A stretch of 64,000 bases of DNA from Erwinia psidii (GCF_003846135.1 NZ_RHHM01000008.1:180017-244016); one strand, 5' to 3'; shown: positions 17,248 through 27,301, counted from the first letter of the stretch. Notes: generated by a model not told the origin, from the letters alone. A program made the numbers and translations.

Positions 17248-17952
17248 TCACGCGGGTAAATCGATCACCAGCGCCCGCAGCGGGGTATCAGCCACCAGCG
17301 TGACCAATGGATCGTCACGAATAAATGCGCCATCGCCGCATGCGAGTGCCTCAGCGGCCTGAGACGGAGTTGATGCATGAAAGTTGCCATGAATCGACTG
17401 AACATAAGCATGTGAGCCATGCAATTTAATCGTCTGTGTTTCACCCGTTTTCATCTCCAGGTGATGTATCCAGATCTGCTGGCGAAGCTGTAAGCTTTGC
17501 GCCATGCCGTCTGGCGAAGCCAGCAGGGTGCATCCACCATTTTTTGCCAACGCTATGCGCTGGATCGCAGTGTTGTCCCGTTCCGGGCACGCATCCAGCC
17601 ACAGCTGCATTCTGGTCAGCGGTTGCACGTTACTGAGATTGCATTCGCTGTAGCTAATACCGGGATGAGTGGACAGCAACAAGACCTCGCCTGAAGATGC
17701 GCGGGTATGGTTGCCTCTGCTGTCGCGATATTCTGCCTCACCCAGCAAGACAAGATTCAGGACATCGACCTCAGGATAGCTTCGTGCCTGAAAAGAAGCG
17801 CCTGGTGCCAGTACTTCCTGATTGAGTACGCGCAGGGAGGCATATCCCAGTAATTGAGGGTCAAAATAGTGCCCAAATGAAAAAGTATAACGCGCCTGCA
17901 GCCAGCCATAATCAGCCTTACCACATTCCTGCACCATGCGACTGGTAATCAT
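17248..17952 (-). CDS. yhaK: Pirin family protein YhaK
   Basis: 234 residues of the bicupin pirin family: ARYTFSFGHYFDPQLLGYASLRVLN in the N-terminal cupin, with the first conserved His replaced as in YhaK (YTFSFG), and an imperfect second cupin. E. coli YhaK is described as a redox-sensitive pirin-like protein. It is divergently placed next to the LysR gene yhaJ exactly as in E. coli, where the regulator is thought to control its neighbour. The 123-base gap between them should contain both promoters. Confidence 0.9.
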   Translation of the reverse strand: MITSRMVQECGKADYGWLQARYTFSFGHYFDPQLLGYASLRVLNQEVLAPGASFQARSYPEVDVLNLVLLGEAEYRDSRGNHTRASSGEVLLLSTHPGISYSECNLSNVQPLTRMQLWLDACPERDNTAIQRIALAKNGGCTLLASPDGMAQSLQLRQQIWIHHLEMKTGETQTIKLHGSHAYVQSIHGNFHASTPSQAAEALACGDGAFIRDDPLVTLVADTPLRALVIDLPA

Positions 17953-18075
17953 CAGCGCCTCCCCGATTGGTCTGCACCCAGGCTGGTATTATAAGATGAT
18001 AGTAAGGCTCTGGACGGCGGATTGTTAGCCAGTTAATCTGCCCGGTATATTCAAAATTACTGACAGAGAATTGCG

Positions 18076-18978
18076 ATGGCTAAAGACCGTGCTTTGACAC
18101 TGGAAGCGTTACGGGTCATGGACGCGATTGACCGACGGGGCAGTTTTGCCGCCGCCGCCGAGGAGTTAGGTCGCGTTCCTTCCGCGCTTAGTTACACCAT
18201 GCAAAAGCTGGAGGAAGAGCTGGATGTGGTACTGTTTGACCGCTCTGGCCACCGTACTAAATTCACTAACGTGGGCCGACTGCTTTTGCAGCGGGGTCGG
18301 GTATTACTGGAAGCCGCAGATAAACTGACCACGGATGCTGAGGCACTGGCGCGGGGCTGGGAACCCCATCTCACCATCGTCACTGAAGCGCTGGTGCCAT
18401 GTGCCACTCTGTTTCCGTTAATCAATAAACTGGCTGATAAAGCCAGTACCCAGATTTCGTTGATCACCGAAGTGCTTGCCGGTGCCTGGGAGCGCCTGGA
18501 ACAGGGGCGGGCGGACATCGTTATCGCCCCGGATTTACATTTTCGTGCTTCATCAGAAATAAACAGCCGCAAGCTCTACAGTATATTAAGTGTTTATGTC
18601 GCCAGTGCTGATCACCCGATTCACAACGAGCCGGAACCGCTCTCGGAAGTGACCAGAGCAAAATATCGTGGGATTGCGGTGGCAGATACTGCACGCGAGC
18701 GTCCGGTACTTACCGTGCAACTGTTAGATAAGCAGCAGCGGCTGACGGTGAGTTCAATCGAAGATAAACATCGTGCCTTGCTGGCAGGGCTTGGTGTGGC
18801 TTCTATGCCTTATCCTGTGGTGGAAAAAGATATTGCTGACGGGCGGTTGCGAGTGGTCAGCCCGGAATACACCCGCGAAGTGGACATTATCATGGCGTGG
18901 CGACGGGACAGTATGGGAGAGGCGAAAGCCTGGTGTCTGCGGGAAATACCGAAGTTGTTAGCGAGACGAGGAACTTAA
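18076..18978 (+). CDS. yhaJ: LysR-family regulator YhaJ
   Basis: 300 residues. The N-terminal winged helix-turn-helix (LTLEALRVMDAIDRRGSFAA through about residue 60) and the effector domain (about 90-295) follow the E. coli YhaJ sequence closely over the whole length, including IADTARERPVL-like and MAWRRDSMGEAK segments. It is transcribed away from the pirin gene yhaK. In E. coli YhaJ responds to aromatic compounds and activates yqjF. The same set (yhaJ, yhaK, yqjF) is kept here, although an insertion now separates yhaJ from yqjF. Confidence 0.93.
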   Translation: MAKDRALTLEALRVMDAIDRRGSFAAAAEELGRVPSALSYTMQKLEEELDVVLFDRSGHRTKFTNVGRLLLQRGRVLLEAADKLTTDAEALARGWEPHLTIVTEALVPCATLFPLINKLADKASTQISLITEVLAGAWERLEQGRADIVIAPDLHFRASSEINSRKLYSILSVYVASADHPIHNEPEPLSEVTRAKYRGIAVADTARERPVLTVQLLDKQQRLTVSSIEDKHRALLAGLGVASMPYPVVEKDIADGRLRVVSPEYTREVDIIMAWRRDSMGEAKAWCLREIPKLLARRGT

Positions 18979-19385
18979 AGCATCTGGGTGGTGTTGGCTG
19001 ATAATTTGTTCTTTTAGGAATGATTCATTTATCTGTTGCTGATAATCGAGTCTCATTGCTTATTTTTTTGCACCGGTATGTTTGCCTGTCTGGCGTATTT
19101 TCTGTCGCGATGCTAACAGAGCAATAAAGAGGATGAAGCTTACCCGCAATGTCATCCGCCGTGCGGGAAATTGCAGATGGGTATTATGTTATTTTCAGCA
19201 TTAATAATGGGAGTTGTGGAATAAGGTGCTTCTGTACAGGCTTAATCAGCCTGAGGTGGCGCCAATGACCAGGCCAGTGAGAGATGGATAAATAATAGCG
19301 GTCAGCCCGCGATCGCTGTTGAGCGGCCATCGTTCCCTGGATCAACGTGTGATTATGTTATATCAATTAACGCTGTCGGATATGG
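18979..19385. other. Gene-free stretch downstream of yhaJ
   Basis: About 400 bases with no supported gene; this is where yqjG would be expected from E. coli gene order. It is the left part of an insertion zone that separates yhaJ from the yqjF-K-E-D cluster. Confidence 0.4.
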
Positions 19386-19545
19386 CTAAATAGCGGTTCC
19401 TGATACCGCTACACTTTACGAAAGTCCTGTGGCACATGGGATTGCTCGCTTTCCGGTGCTATCAACGCTTCAAAATTGTCGTCAGGATTAATGAAGCAAT
19501 CACCACTTGTTACCCAGTGATCTACTATTCGGAACCGCTATTTAG
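19386..19545. repeat. MITE-like element, copy 1 (160 bp, perfect 15-bp inverted repeats)
   Basis: The ends are CTAAATAGCGGTTCC (19,386-19,400) and its exact reverse complement (19,531-19,545). The interior matches copy 2 at 30,334-30,505 nearly base for base apart from a 12-base deletion and scattered substitutions. No transposase frame is present. I found no longer target duplication; CTA/TAG at the ends would allow a TA target. Confidence 0.85.
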
Positions 19546-19787
19546 ATAGCTGCGTGCAATAGTGCTCCACTTTTCACCTTTCCCTGCAGAACAGGGATTG
19601 TGCTTTACAGGCGAAAAAAACAGTCACCATGTGAGATCACTGGCATTTACTTCTGCTGGAACAGATATTATCCAAAATCAGCAACTGTAGCGGTGTCAGG
19701 CGCTAATGAAATGGGCATCTCCTCACCGGCTTCAGTGAGCCATGCTGTAAAAGCAAACCAACAGCAAAATAAAGAGATGTCCAGTGG

Positions 19788-20760
19788 GGAAATTACAGGA
19801 ATTGATCTGGCAACGCGAGTTTTTCAGGTGCATATCACTTCTGTGCGGGGCGAAAAGAAAATCAATAAAATGCTTACTTGTGAAAAGCTGATGGCCTTTA
19901 TTACTTAGCTGCCTCGCTCCCATACAGTCACAGAAGCCTGTGGCAGTGCCAATTACCGGGCACGGCAGTTCAGTCAATTCGGACATGAAGTTAAACAAAT
20001 CAGTCCGCAATATGTGGCTCCCTTCAGAGTGGGAAGTGAAAACGATTTAAATAATGCCATCGCTATCGTTGAGGCTGACAGCCGTCCGGGAATGCGTTAT
20101 GTGCCAAAAAAGCGTTGAGCAGCAGGATATTCAGTGTCTGCACCGGGTTCGCCAGCGACGGATGTAAAACAGAACGTCCCTCATCAACCCGATAAGAGGG
20201 GGCCTGGAATACGGTATTGCCATCCCGGAAGGCGCACATAACATTATGGTCTGCCTGCCTGATGACCCGGAAGATGCATAAAATGAACTGGCGACACCAG
20301 GCCGCCAGCTGTTCCACGGGATGCTACAGGAACTGCATAGCAGTCAGCAGCGGCGGACGTAGGTCTTGCCCATATCAGTCAGCAAAATGAGAATACCGTC
20401 AGGCTGCAAGGAATACCGGGTATCGGGCCACCGGGGGCATCAGCGCTGACCGTATTACTGGGTGACAGCAGTGATTTTCAACATGGCTGGCACTTTGCCT
20501 GTGATCAGGGCTGTTCCTGAAAGAATACAGTGGCGGCGAAAAGACCAAACTTCCGGGAATAACGAAAGGTGGTGACAGTTATTTCTGTGGGGGCTTATCC
20601 ATAGTGTTCGCTCAGCAGTCTGTCACGTCATTAACTTTACGGATGAGAGGTGCTGCGGCCTGCAAGGCTGGCTGAAGGGAATAATCATCCGAAATGGCGT
20701 GAATAAAGCGGTTGTGGTACTGGTGAACAAAAATGCGCGAATGGTATGGCGCTGGTAAAC
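19788..20760 (+). pseudogene. IS110-family transposase, multiply broken
   Basis: Successive frames read as an IS110 transposase: GIDLATRVFQVH, then after a stop ACGSANYRARQFSQFGHEVKQISPQ, ENDLNNAIAIVEADSRPGMRYVP, a further stop, IRGGLEYGIAIPEGA, RQLFHGMLQELHS, and finally VVVLVNKNARMVW. The RuvC-like Asp of GIDLA and the C-terminal order are recognisable, but several stops and frameshifts separate the pieces, so it is inactive. It lies within the insertion between yhaJ and yqjF. Confidence 0.8.
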
Positions 20761-21255
20761 CATAAAACAGAGTATATTGCTAATTAACACACTTATTTTT
20801 AGAGATATCTAAAAAGTTGATGTACTGACAGGTAGAATTGACTCTCTGTGAACCTGGCAAATAGCTGGACTCTAATAAGCCATAGCACTCATGAGACCAG
20901 AGAGTCCAGATGTTCATCATGGCTCATGAAGCCGAACATATGTGGACTACATTGTCAGGGAAAACACTGTCCGTGCTTGCATCGGAAAGGTATCCATATA
21001 GCTATTTAGCTATCAGTTATATAATCTGATTTTGAATCGGTAAAGCAGGTGTTTTTTATTTAAAAGTGTTCAGATAGAGATGGTTTTTTTATCAGAAAGT
21101 TCTGTCAATTTTTGCAGTAAGCATATTATCAGGAATGAGATTTTTCCTGCTTTTTTGTTTATTAAAAAAGATTGGTAATATTTTTCCAGTCGTATGTTTA
21201 TGTTTCCTATTTGATTTTTAACTATGTCCTGTCAGGAAAAAAATAATTTAATTGT
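20761..21255. other. AT-rich gap before the microcin-like gene
   Basis: No convincing gene. A 39-codon frame at 20,910-21,029 has no recognisable product. A 9-bp inverted repeat (GACTCTCTG at 20,840 and its complement at 20,898) is present. I looked for a small immunity gene here on both strands and saw none. Confidence 0.4.
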
Positions 21256-21285
21256 TTGACTTTCCTTTTTTATTTTAATTAAAAT
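21256..21285 (+). promoter_or_regulatory. Sigma-70-type promoter of the microcin-like gene
   Basis: TTGACT at 21,256-21,261 and TAAAAT at 21,280-21,285, with an 18-base spacer. The predicted start site is about 40 bases before the ATG at 21,332, which has AAGGAG in front. Confidence 0.65.
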
Positions 21286-21331
21286 GTTTGTGCGCTATGA
21301 AAGCGCAAAATAAAAAACTAAGGAGAGTATT

Positions 21332-21622
21332 ATGCGCGATTTAACTTCTCAGGAAGTTCATGCTGTATCAGGGGCTGGTGCTTTAGCAGATCTGGTCTCA
21401 ACTATTGGGGCTGCTATCGGTAGCATCGTTGATCAGGGTACTGCCCTGGGTGGCCTGGATACGGATGCGGAGACTGCTGGCAAAACTTTAGGTTCTGGTA
21501 TTGGTAGCCTTCTTGAGATGGATTTTGTTTCTGCTATCAACAATATTGGTAGTGGTGTTATTGGCATTGTGAGTTTTGGTATCAGCGCTATTTCACAGCT
21601 CCGGGCTAAAAAAGCCTCATAA
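21332..21622 (+). CDS. Microcin-like bacteriocin precursor with double-glycine-type leader
   Basis: 96 residues. The start MRDLTSQEVHAVSGAG matches the leaders of colicin V/class II microcins (MRxL..xEhxxVSG-G/A), predicting cleavage after Gly-Ala at residue 15. The mature part of about 81 residues is rich in Gly, Ala, Ser and Ile, with GAAIGSIVDQG, GKTLGSGIGSLLEM and GSGVIGIVSFGISAI giving two hydrophobic stretches, and ends in basic LRAKKAS. It lacks the Ser-rich tail of siderophore microcins and has no Cys. The gene has its own promoter, AAGGAG and terminator. No immunity or export gene adjoins it; the only C39 exporter is nine kilobases away. Confidence 0.8.
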   Translation: MRDLTSQEVHAVSGAGALADLVSTIGAAIGSIVDQGTALGGLDTDAETAGKTLGSGIGSLLEMDFVSAINNIGSGVIGIVSFGISAISQLRAKKAS

Positions 21623-21752
21623 TGAGGCTAAAAAGTTATTCGCATTAGTTGGTTTATTTGGCTGAATGAAATTGAGCAAATAGCTTTCTGAATTATTTCG
21701 GTATATGCCTGCTTTTTTCATTCGGTCGAAAAGCTTTTCTTTATGCTTGTTT

Positions 21753-21785
21753 AAAGCAGGTCGTTTAATGGCCTGCTTTTTAATA
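21753..21785. terminator. Terminator between the microcin-like gene and yqjF
   Basis: AAAGCAGG (21,753-21,760) pairs with CCTGCTTT (21,772-21,779) around an 11-base loop, ending in a T-run on the plus strand; A residues on the other side allow use by convergent yqjF as well. A second small hairpin (AGCCTCAT/ATGAGGCT) lies at the end of the microcin-like gene. Confidence 0.7.
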
Positions 21786-21793
21786 TTTCCAGG

Positions 21794-22198
21794 TTACCAT
21801 TTCCTGTTCAGTAGGCGATCCACACTGTAGGCGCCTGGGCCGGTGATAAACAGCAACAGATAGCCGCCAGCAATGGTAAGGTTTTTCATAAAGTTGATTG
21901 AGTTACCCTCAACGCTGAAATCAATATGAAAAATAAATGCCGTAATTACCGCAAAGACTGCAGTAAAGATAGCGGTAAAGCGGGTGAGAAAGCCGAGCAG
22001 AATAGCCAGACCACCTCCGAGTTCGAGCAGGATAGTCAGCGGTAATAAGAACCCAGGGACGCCCATGTGCTCCATATATTGCTCTGTTCTGACATAACCG
22101 GTGATTTTTCCCCAGCCCGCCACGATAAACAGTATCGGCATCAGAATGCGTGCGATCAGGAAACTGATATTTTCTAACTTTTTCATGGTTAACCTCAT
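21794..22198 (-). CDS. yqjF: DoxX family membrane protein YqjF
   Basis: 134 residues, four membrane segments: FLIARILMPILFIVAGWGKI, then LLPLTILLELGGGLAILLGF, AIFTAVFAVITAFIFHI and a C-terminal AGGYLLLFITGPG. These are the DoxX family hallmarks, including the final GxGxxSxDR-like end. A start at M5 (MKKLENIS, 22,186) is equally possible. In E. coli yqjF is activated by YhaJ in response to dinitrotoluene-type aromatics; yhaJ is also in this window. Confidence 0.88.
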   Translation of the reverse strand: MRLTMKKLENISFLIARILMPILFIVAGWGKITGYVRTEQYMEHMGVPGFLLPLTILLELGGGLAILLGFLTRFTAIFTAVFAVITAFIFHIDFSVEGNSINFMKNLTIAGGYLLLFITGPGAYSVDRLLNRKW

Positions 22199-22410
22199 AG
22201 ATTCTTACTGGCTGATAAGTTGACTGGTCGTCGCTTAAGACATGTATAACATGTATTTAACGTATGATGCCGTTGATTGCCATAAATGATATTCGGGCAG
22301 GGTGGTCATTGTAAGTAAGATAAACTGTCCAAGTTCTTCAGGAAAACTGAACAGGTGGAACAGATCCGGTTGCCACCGGATACTGTCGCAGGAAGGGGTT
22401 TAAAACGGTA

Positions 22411-22692
22411 TTAAGAGCGGGGAAGATAGTTGCGCACCATGCGCCATGTGCTCCATATGCCAAGGCCACGTCTGGCCCAACGGGTGATTCTGCGCGGATG
22501 ACGTATTGACCATACGGCCATCAGGCTGCTGCCTACGGCCAGATAGCGACGAAGGCTAACCAGGGTGAGCCAGCCGCTGTCATAACGCGCCGTGCTTTCC
22601 AACCACCATTTCTTTTCTGCACTCAGGTCGAGCCGCTGTTGTTGCACCTGACGTAACAGCTCGGTTTTTCGTCTGGCGAGTTCGCGGCTCAT
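22411..22692 (-). CDS. yqjK: YqjK-like protein
   Basis: 93 residues, very basic, with Arg-Arg repeats and one weakly hydrophobic stretch (LRRYLAVGSSLMAVWSI). The start overlaps the yqjE stop, and the order yqjD-yqjE-yqjK is the same as in E. coli. Function is unknown; its partners YqjD and YqjE are membrane proteins, and YqjD binds ribosomes in stationary phase in E. coli. Confidence 0.88.
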   Translation of the reverse strand: MSRELARRKTELLRQVQQQRLDLSAEKKWWLESTARYDSGWLTLVSLRRYLAVGSSLMAVWSIRHPRRITRWARRGLGIWSTWRMVRNYLPRS

Positions 22693-23084
22693 CAGTCGTC
22701 CTCCAGCAGCCTGCGGTCGGACTGCAGTTCTTTACGGGTTGCACTGAGAAGCGTTGAACGGCGTGATTTCACCAGCGTCCAGAGGCCAAAGATTATCGCC
22801 AGTGCAAAAAGCACGGCGGTGGTGATAGCAATCGCCATTAGGCGATATTGTGCATCCACTGCCCAGATAATCAGCACCATCAGGCTCATAAGGCCGAAAG
22901 CGGTGAAAAGCATGGTAAGGCCGACCATCATTAGCATCTGAATAAGCCGGGCCTTTTCCTCCTCAAGTTCAACAACTGCCAGCCGCACGCGGGTTTCAAC
23001 GATCCCAACCATAGTGGTGACAATACGCTGAGCAATGTTAATGACCCCTTTGCCGGGGCCCTGGCTTTGTTGTGAATCAGCCAT
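22692..23084 (-). CDS. yqjE: Phage holin-like membrane protein YqjE
   Basis: 130 residues, Actino_X/Holin-X (YqjE) family: an amphipathic basic N-terminus, VRLAVVELEEEKARLIQM, then two membrane helices (LIQMLMMVGLTMLFTAFGLMSL area and AIAITTAVLFALAIIFGLWTL) and a charged tail. It is two bases downstream of yqjD and overlaps yqjK by one base, so the three form one operon. Confidence 0.9.
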   Translation of the reverse strand: MADSQQSQGPGKGVINIAQRIVTTMVGIVETRVRLAVVELEEEKARLIQMLMMVGLTMLFTAFGLMSLMVLIIWAVDAQYRLMAIAITTAVLFALAIIFGLWTLVKSRRSTLLSATRKELQSDRRLLEDD

Positions 23085-23086
23085 TG

Positions 23087-23392
23087 TTAACGACGCGTCA
23101 GCAGGACACCCAGAACCACACCAATGGCGGCACCGATACCCACGCTTGTCCAGGGATTCTCACGAACATAAACGTCCGCGTGATCGGCGACTTCGCGCGA
23201 CGTTTTAGCGATTCGATCGCCTGAATCTCCCAGACGTGCACGAGTCTCTTTCAATGCGCTCTGAGCCTTACTGCGCAATTTATCCAGCTCTGATTTTGAT
23301 TTTTCACTGGTACTACTCAGCACTTCTTCCAGCGTGTCTGCCAGCGTTTTCAGTTCAGCACGCAGATGCTCAGAGGTGGTATCTTTTGACAT
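23087..23392 (-). CDS. yqjD: YqjD/ElaB family membrane-anchored ribosome-binding protein
   Basis: 101 residues from ATG 23,392, chosen because TAAGGAG lies directly upstream; the open frame extends further to 23,443 without such a site. DUF883 family: a long helical, charged region with ETRARLGDSGDRI, then YVRENPWTSVGIGAAIGVVLGVLL, the conserved PWxSVGIGAAxG membrane anchor. In E. coli YqjD binds 70S ribosomes and tethers them to the inner membrane in stationary phase. Confidence 0.92.
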   Translation of the reverse strand: MSKDTTSEHLRAELKTLADTLEEVLSSTSEKSKSELDKLRSKAQSALKETRARLGDSGDRIAKTSREVADHADVYVRENPWTSVGIGAAIGVVLGVLLTRR

Positions 23393-23439
23393 AATAAACT
23401 CCTTAAATATTCGATTGGAGATAGCCTGATTCACGGCTA

Positions 23440-23814
23440 TCAATAGGGTGCAGACAGGACTTCCTGCAATTCATGTTTTGCTTCGGCCAGTTTCTCTTCG
23501 CGTTTGGCTATCTTCTTGCTGTCATTACCCTCTGCTTTCTCCTGATCCAGTTCTTTCTGACGTTCTGCTACTTTTTGCTGATGTTGTTTGATTTTTTGCT
23601 GATGAATCGTTTTCAGCTTCTCATCTGAACAATCTGCACGTGCTTGCGTTAGTGCTCTTTCCAGGCCATTCACCCGCCGCTGATTGTTATGCTGGTGAGC
23701 GATAGCGATCTCATGCTGAATATCCTGCTCTTTTTGCATACAAAGAGAATCAGCCGCCTGAGAGAAACTGCTCAGGCTGAGAAGAATAAATCCTGGGATT
23801 GTGCGATATTTCAT
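23440..23814 (-). CDS. yqjC: Periplasmic DUF1090 protein YqjC
   Basis: 124 residues from ATG 23,814, which gives a proper signal peptide (MKYRTIPGFILLSLSSFSQA). The mature protein has two Cys (SLCMQKE and ADCSDE) and a long, highly charged coiled coil (KQHQQKVAERQKELDQEKAEG). This is DUF1090, as in E. coli YqjC. It directly precedes yqjD in the same direction. Confidence 0.88.
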   Translation of the reverse strand: MKYRTIPGFILLSLSSFSQAADSLCMQKEQDIQHEIAIAHQHNNQRRVNGLERALTQARADCSDEKLKTIHQQKIKQHQQKVAERQKELDQEKAEGNDSKKIAKREEKLAEAKHELQEVLSAPY

Positions 23815-23981
23815 CTCAGTTGCTACCTTCCGTTGTGCGGGGACTGTTAAACCCTGCTGGTCCTGTAAATACTTCAATCTTACCCTTGGGTAAGCTTAGT
23901 CAGAAAAAAGGGAAAGCTCAAAAAGAGATCCCATTCACAGGGGAGCGAGCCGCCCGTGCGGGAAAAACGGGCATCAGGGGA

Positions 23982-24362
23982 TTATCCGAAGATTTGGTAG
24001 TGGGGCATCCAGTCAGAAGCGGTATGCTCCTCCTGTTGTGCAATGTCGAAATCGAATGGCAACAGGTCCCGCAACACTTTCTCTGCCGCTTCACTCTGTT
24101 TTGAGGTATCGAATTTGATAATCAGGGCGTTGTTATCAAGGGTGATGCTTTTGATCGGGATACCTTCATCATTAAGTCGCTGGTAGACAAAGAACCCATC
24201 GGGTAAGGCGAGGCCCTGATGCGATGCACGGATGTGCAGAGCAGACTCATTGCGCATAAATACAGGCAAAAAGAGGGCTATTAGCAAAACGACGCCCACC
24301 GTAAATAAAGCGATGTATCGGGGCAACGTCTGCCGGCGGATCCTCTCGATCCTCTTATGCAT
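23982..24362 (-). CDS. mzrA: EnvZ modulator MzrA
   Basis: 126 residues from ATG 24,362 (GGGAG six bases upstream); a TTG two codons earlier is less likely. One membrane segment (ALFTVGVVLLIALFLPV) follows a basic start and the rest is periplasmic. E. coli MzrA binds the periplasmic part of EnvZ and raises OmpR phosphorylation, linking Cpx and OmpR signalling. It lies 14 bases after yqjA as in E. coli, where the pair is one transcript. Confidence 0.9.
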   Translation of the reverse strand: MHKRIERIRRQTLPRYIALFTVGVVLLIALFLPVFMRNESALHIRASHQGLALPDGFFVYQRLNDEGIPIKSITLDNNALIIKFDTSKQSEAAEKVLRDLLPFDFDIAQQEEHTASDWMPHYQIFG

Positions 24363-24376
24363 GATCAACTCCCTTT

Positions 24377-25039
24377 CTATTTACTGGCACGGCGCTTTTT
24401 CTGCCACAATACGTAAAGCGAGCCAACCAGGCCGATAACAAGCAGCACCAGCGGCAGTAGCATCAGGCAGAACATCAGTTGATCTTCGTATTTGAGGAAA
24501 ATTGGCGTTTTCCCCAGTACGAAACCCATCACGGTCAGAATCAGCACCCACAGAAAACCACTCATCCAGTTGAAAAACTGAAAGCGAGCGTTGCTCAGAC
24601 CTGACAGACCGGCAATAGTGGGTAGTAGTGTTCGCACAAAAGCAATGAATCGTCCTATCAGCAGTGCCGAGAGACCGTGGCGATGAAATAATCTGTGCGC
24701 CCTTTCATGGTACTGCACCGGCAAGTGCGACAGCCATTTTTGTATAATTGAAGTGTTGCCCAGCCATCGTCCCTGGATATAGCCGACCCAACAACCCAGG
24801 CTGGCGGCAGCCGTCAGGATCAGTAATGTCAGTGGGAACGTCATTGTGCCTTTGGCAATCAGTACGCCGACCAGAATCAACAGACTGTCACCGGGTAAAA
24901 ATGCTGCGGGTAACAGGCCGTTTTCGAGAAACAGAATTAAAAACAGAATGAAATAGATTGCCCATACCAGCGTCGGATCGGCAAGCATTTCATAATCCTG
25001 TTGCCACAGAGCGTGAACCAGTTCTTTAAAAATATCCAT
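24377..25039 (-). CDS. yqjA: DedA family membrane protein YqjA
   Basis: 220 residues. [19 protein letters not shown] near residues 41-60 is the DedA signature, and [17 protein letters not shown] near residue 125 holds the conserved FxRxxxP motif. Several membrane helices and a basic C-terminus. YqjA of E. coli is a proton-dependent transporter needed for alkaline pH tolerance and membrane integrity. It heads the yqjA-mzrA operon. Confidence 0.93.
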   Translation of the reverse strand: MDIFKELVHALWQQDYEMLADPTLVWAIYFILFLILFLENGLLPAAFLPGDSLLILVGVLIAKGTMTFPLTLLILTAAASLGCWVGYIQGRWLGNTSIIQKWLSHLPVQYHERAHRLFHRHGLSALLIGRFIAFVRTLLPTIAGLSGLSNARFQFFNWMSGFLWVLILTVMGFVLGKTPIFLKYEDQLMFCLMLLPLVLLVIGLVGSLYVLWQKKRRASK

Positions 25040-25871
25040 TAAAGCAATTCCTGAGCATCATAGTAGTGCTGTTTTGGGCAAAATCCGGCACGGTTAATTC
25101 ATCATTAGTATGGGTGCGGATTGATGACTTTACACGGATGAATGATCATGGGTACAAAACACCGGCGCCGGCAACTGGTATTAAAGGAGAAAAAGCCCTT
25201 TTACGTATAATCATACGCCGGGGAACAGGCAATGATCGACCCAGCGGAAGGAATGTTTTACAGGCGTGAAAGTCAGGCGCAAAGAGCTTTTACACAGGCT
25301 GACATAAATTAGCTTACTCATGTGCATTGGTGCGCTGAACAGAGCGGAAAAGTTAATTTTTTGCGCTATACGGGTGATTGCCGGGTTATCGCTGTCTTTT
25401 TTCAGCAGCAGGCACTGTCAGTGTTGCATGCAACGCCGTGATAATTGGGCAATAGCTGGGACACGACAGGTTATCCCGACGATTTTTAGCCCCGGGTAGA
25501 GGAATGTGGACCGTGCAGAAAGAACCGTGAGCGACGCCGCTGGCAGAGAGAAACTTCCTGCCATCAGGGTTGGATATGGCCTCGCGGCGTTAGTTTCTGC
25601 CACAAAGTTAAGATGCGTATTGCCGTTTGTTCAGGCCGGAATAGCCGTGGGCGGCGCTTATCAGTACCTAATCCAACGGCCCACTAACGGTGAGGTAGTC
25701 GGGCCAGGCAGTGAATCACAACGGAGGGTAAGTCATCCACCGCCTGCCCTGTCCCGCAGGACATCGCCGGAAGCGGTGACTTGCCGAAAAGCACAGGGCA
25801 AAACGTCTTTCAGTTAATGGCTACATCCTTTAACGGGCGCGTCAGATACGGTATTGCAGCACAGCACGCAT
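25040..25871. other. Gap between yqjA and sstT
   Basis: About 830 bases, moderately GC-rich, with only short frames on both strands whose products I do not recognise. E. coli has exuR/exuT/uxaCA in this position; none of them can be read here, even as fragments. The right part may hold decayed sequence. Confidence 0.4.
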
Positions 25872-27122
25872 TCACCCCTCATGGCGAACAGGTTTCTGGT
25901 CTGATGGCTTTTCGGCCATGCAGGCCGCCGCAGTAAACAAAATATCTGCCGAAGAGTTGAGCGCCGTTTCAGCGGAATCCTGCAAAACACCAATCACAAA
26001 ACCGACCGCGACGACCTGCATGGCGACATCGTTGGGAATGCCAAACATATTGCAGGCCACCGGGATCAGCAGTAGTGAACCTCCGGCCACACCGGAAGCG
26101 CCACAGGCACAGATTGAGGCCACCAGACTGAGCAGGATGGCGGTGCTGATATCCACCTGAATACCAAGCGTGTTGACCGCTGCCAGCGTCAGCACGGTGA
26201 TGGTGATGGACGCACCTGCCATACTGATATTCGCCCCTACCGGGATCGACACGGAATACGTATCTTCATCCAGGCCGAGTTTCTTTGCCAGCGCCATATT
26301 GACCGGAATATTGGCGGCAGAGCTACGGGTGAAGAATGCGGTTACGCCGCTTTCCCGCAGGCAGGTAAACACCAGTGGATAAGGATTGCGGCGAATTTTC
26401 CACCACACCAGAAGCGGATTGACCACCAGCGCCATCAGCAACATACAGCCTAACAGCAGGCCAAGCAGGTGGGCATAATCCCACAGTGCTGAAAACCCGG
26501 TTGAAGCCAGAATGGAGGCAACCAGCCCGAAGATCCCCAGTGGTGCGAAGCGGATAACGATACGTACCAGCCAGGTAACCGCATTGGCGGCATCGTTCAG
26601 GAACGCGCGGCTTGTCTCGCTGCTGTGACGGAAAGCGAAACCAAGGCCAATAGCCCACACGAGGATACCAATGTAGTTCGCGTGCATCAGCGCTTCGATG
26701 GGATTGGCAACCATGCTGGTGAGCAGTCCGTTAAGCACGGCCATAATGCCTGACGGTGGCACAATATGCTGGTCAGCCGCGCTCAGCGTCAGGTTTTGCG
26801 GAAACAGATGGCTGAACACCACGGCCAGCACGGCGGCAAAGAAGGTGCTCAGCAGATACAGAATGATGATAGGGCGTATATTGGTTTTCTGCCCATGTTG
26901 ATGATTAGCAATAGAGGCAATCACCAGCACCATCACCAGCAGAGGTGCCACCGCTTTCAGCGCACTGACGAACAATGTACCCAGCAGGTGAACGGATTCG
27001 GCGCTCTCCTTTGAAAACCAGGCAAGGGCGATACCCGCGATCAAACCGAGCAAAATCTGGCTCACCAGACTCCCCTGTAACAGGCGTTGTAGCATCCCCG
27101 GACGGTTTTTTTCCATACTCAT
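25872..27122 (-). CDS. sstT: Sodium/serine-threonine symporter SstT
   Basis: 416 residues from ATG 27,122; the frame extends 22 codons upstream, but family members begin at this point. It belongs to the dicarboxylate/amino acid:cation symporter family. [16 protein letters not shown], the Ser-rich hairpin TRSSAAN, and [16 protein letters not shown] are the family motifs, and the C-terminal [19 protein letters not shown] is characteristic of SstT. Eight or more membrane segments. Takes up serine and threonine with sodium. Confidence 0.93.
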   Translation of the reverse strand: MSMEKNRPGMLQRLLQGSLVSQILLGLIAGIALAWFSKESAESVHLLGTLFVSALKAVAPLLVMVLVIASIANHQHGQKTNIRPIIILYLLSTFFAAVLAVVFSHLFPQNLTLSAADQHIVPPSGIMAVLNGLLTSMVANPIEALMHANYIGILVWAIGLGFAFRHSSETSRAFLNDAANAVTWLVRIVIRFAPLGIFGLVASILASTGFSALWDYAHLLGLLLGCMLLMALVVNPLLVWWKIRRNPYPLVFTCLRESGVTAFFTRSSAANIPVNMALAKKLGLDEDTYSVSIPVGANISMAGASITITVLTLAAVNTLGIQVDISTAILLSLVASICACGASGVAGGSLLLIPVACNMFGIPNDVAMQVVAVGFVIGVLQDSAETALNSSADILFTAAACMAEKPSDQKPVRHEG

Positions 27123-27301
27123 AGTAAAACCAGTTAGTAAAGTGAAGAGTAAAATCAGACCATGTTGTTGGTGCTGAACGTGCGACAAAGTTTTTTTACC
27201 GGGGAAGTATAAAGAAATGTGATGTCAGGGGAAGTGAAAAATAGCCTGCGGCAGGGTGTTCTTTCTGCACGCAGGCCTGCTGTTATACAAGGGTGAATTA
27301 G

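Noticed and set aside
25506..25817. 103-codon plus-strand frame between yqjA and sstT
   Set aside because: Composition and lack of any family or ribosome binding site suggest chance in GC-rich sequence.
25872..27188. Long N-terminal extension of SstT to 27,188
   Set aside because: The extra residues are His/Gln-rich and lack a site, and known SstT proteins start near 27,122.
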